In this document: positions 63,028-64,000 of the stretch, piece after piece
How the letters are laid out: each line of letters opens with the position of its first letter
Numbering within the stretch: the stretch's first letter is position 1
Source of the DNA: SpSt-333 sp964371615
Lineage (GTDB): Bacteria > Bacteroidota > Ignavibacteria > UBA10030 > UBA8401
Length of the DNA: 64,000 nucleotides
Direction of reading: 5' to 3'
Assembly: GCA_964371615.1 (NCBI GenBank)
Contig: CAYJMS010000001.1
Span: 310,001-374,000, forward strand
Notes under the pieces: generated by a model
Databases searched by the model: none
What the model saw: only the letters and a program-made list of their open reading frames with translations
What the model was told of the DNA's origin: nothing
Program-made: the position numbers and the translations under genes

Positions 63028-64000
63028 ATGAAATCCCTTATGTTGATATTATCAATTTTAGTCTGTTCGTTGGAATCCCCGGCCCAGTGGTCAACCTCTA
63101 CATATGCCGAAAGTGCTTTATATGTCTGTCCTGGATTTAATCAAGATATGTTAACATTTAACGATGGATCATCGCTCATTTGCGGAGCGTTAAGTGACTC
63201 TCGTTGGTTGCAGAGGCTGGATCCGTACGGCAATAAATTATGGCCTCAACCTGTACAGGTGTTCAATACACCCGGGACGAACTATTCCGGTGGAACGCTT
63301 ATGATTCCCGATGGTAATGAAGGAGTATTATTAATATGGTTTGATCTTCGGGGTGCGACATTAGGACAATATGGATACTATAATGATTCTCAATTTATGC
63401 AATGGATCGATAAGAACGGTCAAAAGAAGTGGATTGAAGGTGGAATTAGATTAAGCACAGTCGAAAATGGTAATAAGGGAACTAATGGTGTATTTGACGG
63501 TAAGGGGGGTATACTGCTATATATGCAGGAGTCTGATTTTTTAGGACCAAACCCAACAAACAAAGCGAGAAGCTGGTTGCGAAGATATTCATTTGAAGGG
63601 GAAATACTGTGGGAAAAAGATATCGATTCTTCAAACATTAAAAATCAGGTTATTACACATAAACCTTTCAAGTTAGGTTCGAGAATTGCAATTTACACTC
63701 TAAGCGGACTAAAGTTTATAGATCCGTTAACGGGAGAATATGAGCAACCGCCAGAGTACATTCCTCGAGGCGGTATACTATTGTTCAATGATTCGGTTGC
63801 ATTTTCTATCGATAATATTGGATCTGAATATGATTCACTGGGGATCTACAGATTTAAAGTGGGGATAACACGATTGAATCAAAACTGGGATTCATTATGG
63901 TATTCTGAATTTAAAATGACCACTGAAACATCGGATCCTAGTGTCGGCTACATTGCCAATCCCTGGATTTTTGATCAAGTGGATGGCCTTTTTAAGGTTT
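63028..64000 (+). CDS. AT-rich exported repeat protein, 3' end outside the window
   Basis: An open frame from the ATG at 63028 runs 324 codons to the window edge with no stop. It starts with a signal peptide (MKSLMLILSILVCSLESPAQ). The mature sequence has repeating units of the style WLQRLDPYGNKLWPQ, FMQWIDKNGQKKWIEGG and WLRRYSFEGEILWEKD, as in PQQ-like or BNR-type propellers of Ignavibacteria secreted proteins. The DNA is visibly more AT-rich than the preceding gene. A T9SS tail may follow beyond the window. Confidence 0.82.
   Translation, partial: MKSLMLILSILVCSLESPAQWSTSTYAESALYVCPGFNQDMLTFNDGSSLICGALSDSRWLQRLDPYGNKLWPQPVQVFNTPGTNYSGGTLMIPDGNEGVLLIWFDLRGATLGQYGYYNDSQFMQWIDKNGQKKWIEGGIRLSTVENGNKGTNGVFDGKGGILLYMQESDFLGPNPTNKARSWLRRYSFEGEILWEKDIDSSNIKNQVITHKPFKLGSRIAIYTLSGLKFIDPLTGEYEQPPEYIPRGGILLFNDSVAFSIDNIGSEYDSLGIYRFKVGITRLNQNWDSLWYSEFKMTTETSDPSVGYIANPWIFDQVDGLFKV

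Noticed and set aside
1..64000. tRNA or rRNA genes
   Set aside because: Reading of the intergenic spaces gave no T-arm-like sequence or rRNA-like block; most spacers are too short.

Overview
The window looks like a chromosomal segment of an Ignavibacteria-type member of the Bacteroidota/Chlorobi group. The main clue is that five proteins end in a type IX secretion (T9SS) sorting domain containing the block NYPNPFNPxTTIxF, a form very common in Ignavibacteria and relatives. Many exported peptidases, lipoproteins and beta-barrel proteins fit the same picture. This assignment is inferred from protein style; the window holds no rRNA or other marker gene. I saw no tRNA, rRNA, CRISPR array, integrase or transposase.

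Layout. 1-3.2 kb: the start of an ECF sigma factor reading out of the window, then a three-gene NAD(P) transhydrogenase operon (pntAA-pntAB-pntB). 3.2-14.2 kb: exported hydrolases (an S9 peptidase fused to a DUF3108-like domain, a GHL10 lipoprotein, a T9SS endonuclease I, a GH76-like lipoprotein, an M1 aminopeptidase). Within this stretch lies an AT-rich lipoprotein gene flanked by short palindromes and two copies of a ~100-bp repeat. 14.4-22.4 kb: a membrane-lipid modification cluster (desaturase, DUF1475, DUF1295, two cyclopropane-synthase-like methyltransferases, a COG2907 FAD oxidoreductase, DUF1365, a DUF3108-like protein and a SOUL haem protein). The desaturase and DUF1475 genes carry apparent single-base deletions. 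22.5-28.0 kb: a same-strand run of five exported proteins centred on a caspase-like protease with intact His and Cys, with two tandem TIG/beta-barrel paralogues, a small membrane-anchored protein and a DUF4384 protein. This is the most likely little-described system here.

28-44.4 kb: large T9SS cargo proteins (sensor/BNR-type, GH18, golvesin-like), an M3 peptidase, a membrane protein with a histidine-kinase-like phosphoacceptor helix but no ATPase domain, a long GroES-like protein, a free-standing four-helix-bundle protein and a PAS-GAF-HK-REC-REC hybrid kinase. 44.5-51.4 kb: a YbjQ-type protein and a TetR-led RND efflux operon (regulator, TolC-like, adaptor, HAE1 pump) preceded by two palindromes that are candidate operators. 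51.5-64 kb: DUF486, carA, a DUF4159-DUF4175-lhgO operon, an SLC13/DASS anion transporter, an orphan terminator with a possible small RNA, DUF2062, a GHL10-golvesin-T9SS protein, and an AT-rich exported protein running off the end.

Functionally the window combines redox balance (transhydrogenase, L-2-hydroxyglutarate oxidation), envelope-lipid chemistry, drug efflux, and a large secretome of peptidases and glycan-active enzymes suited to a polymer-degrading heterotroph.
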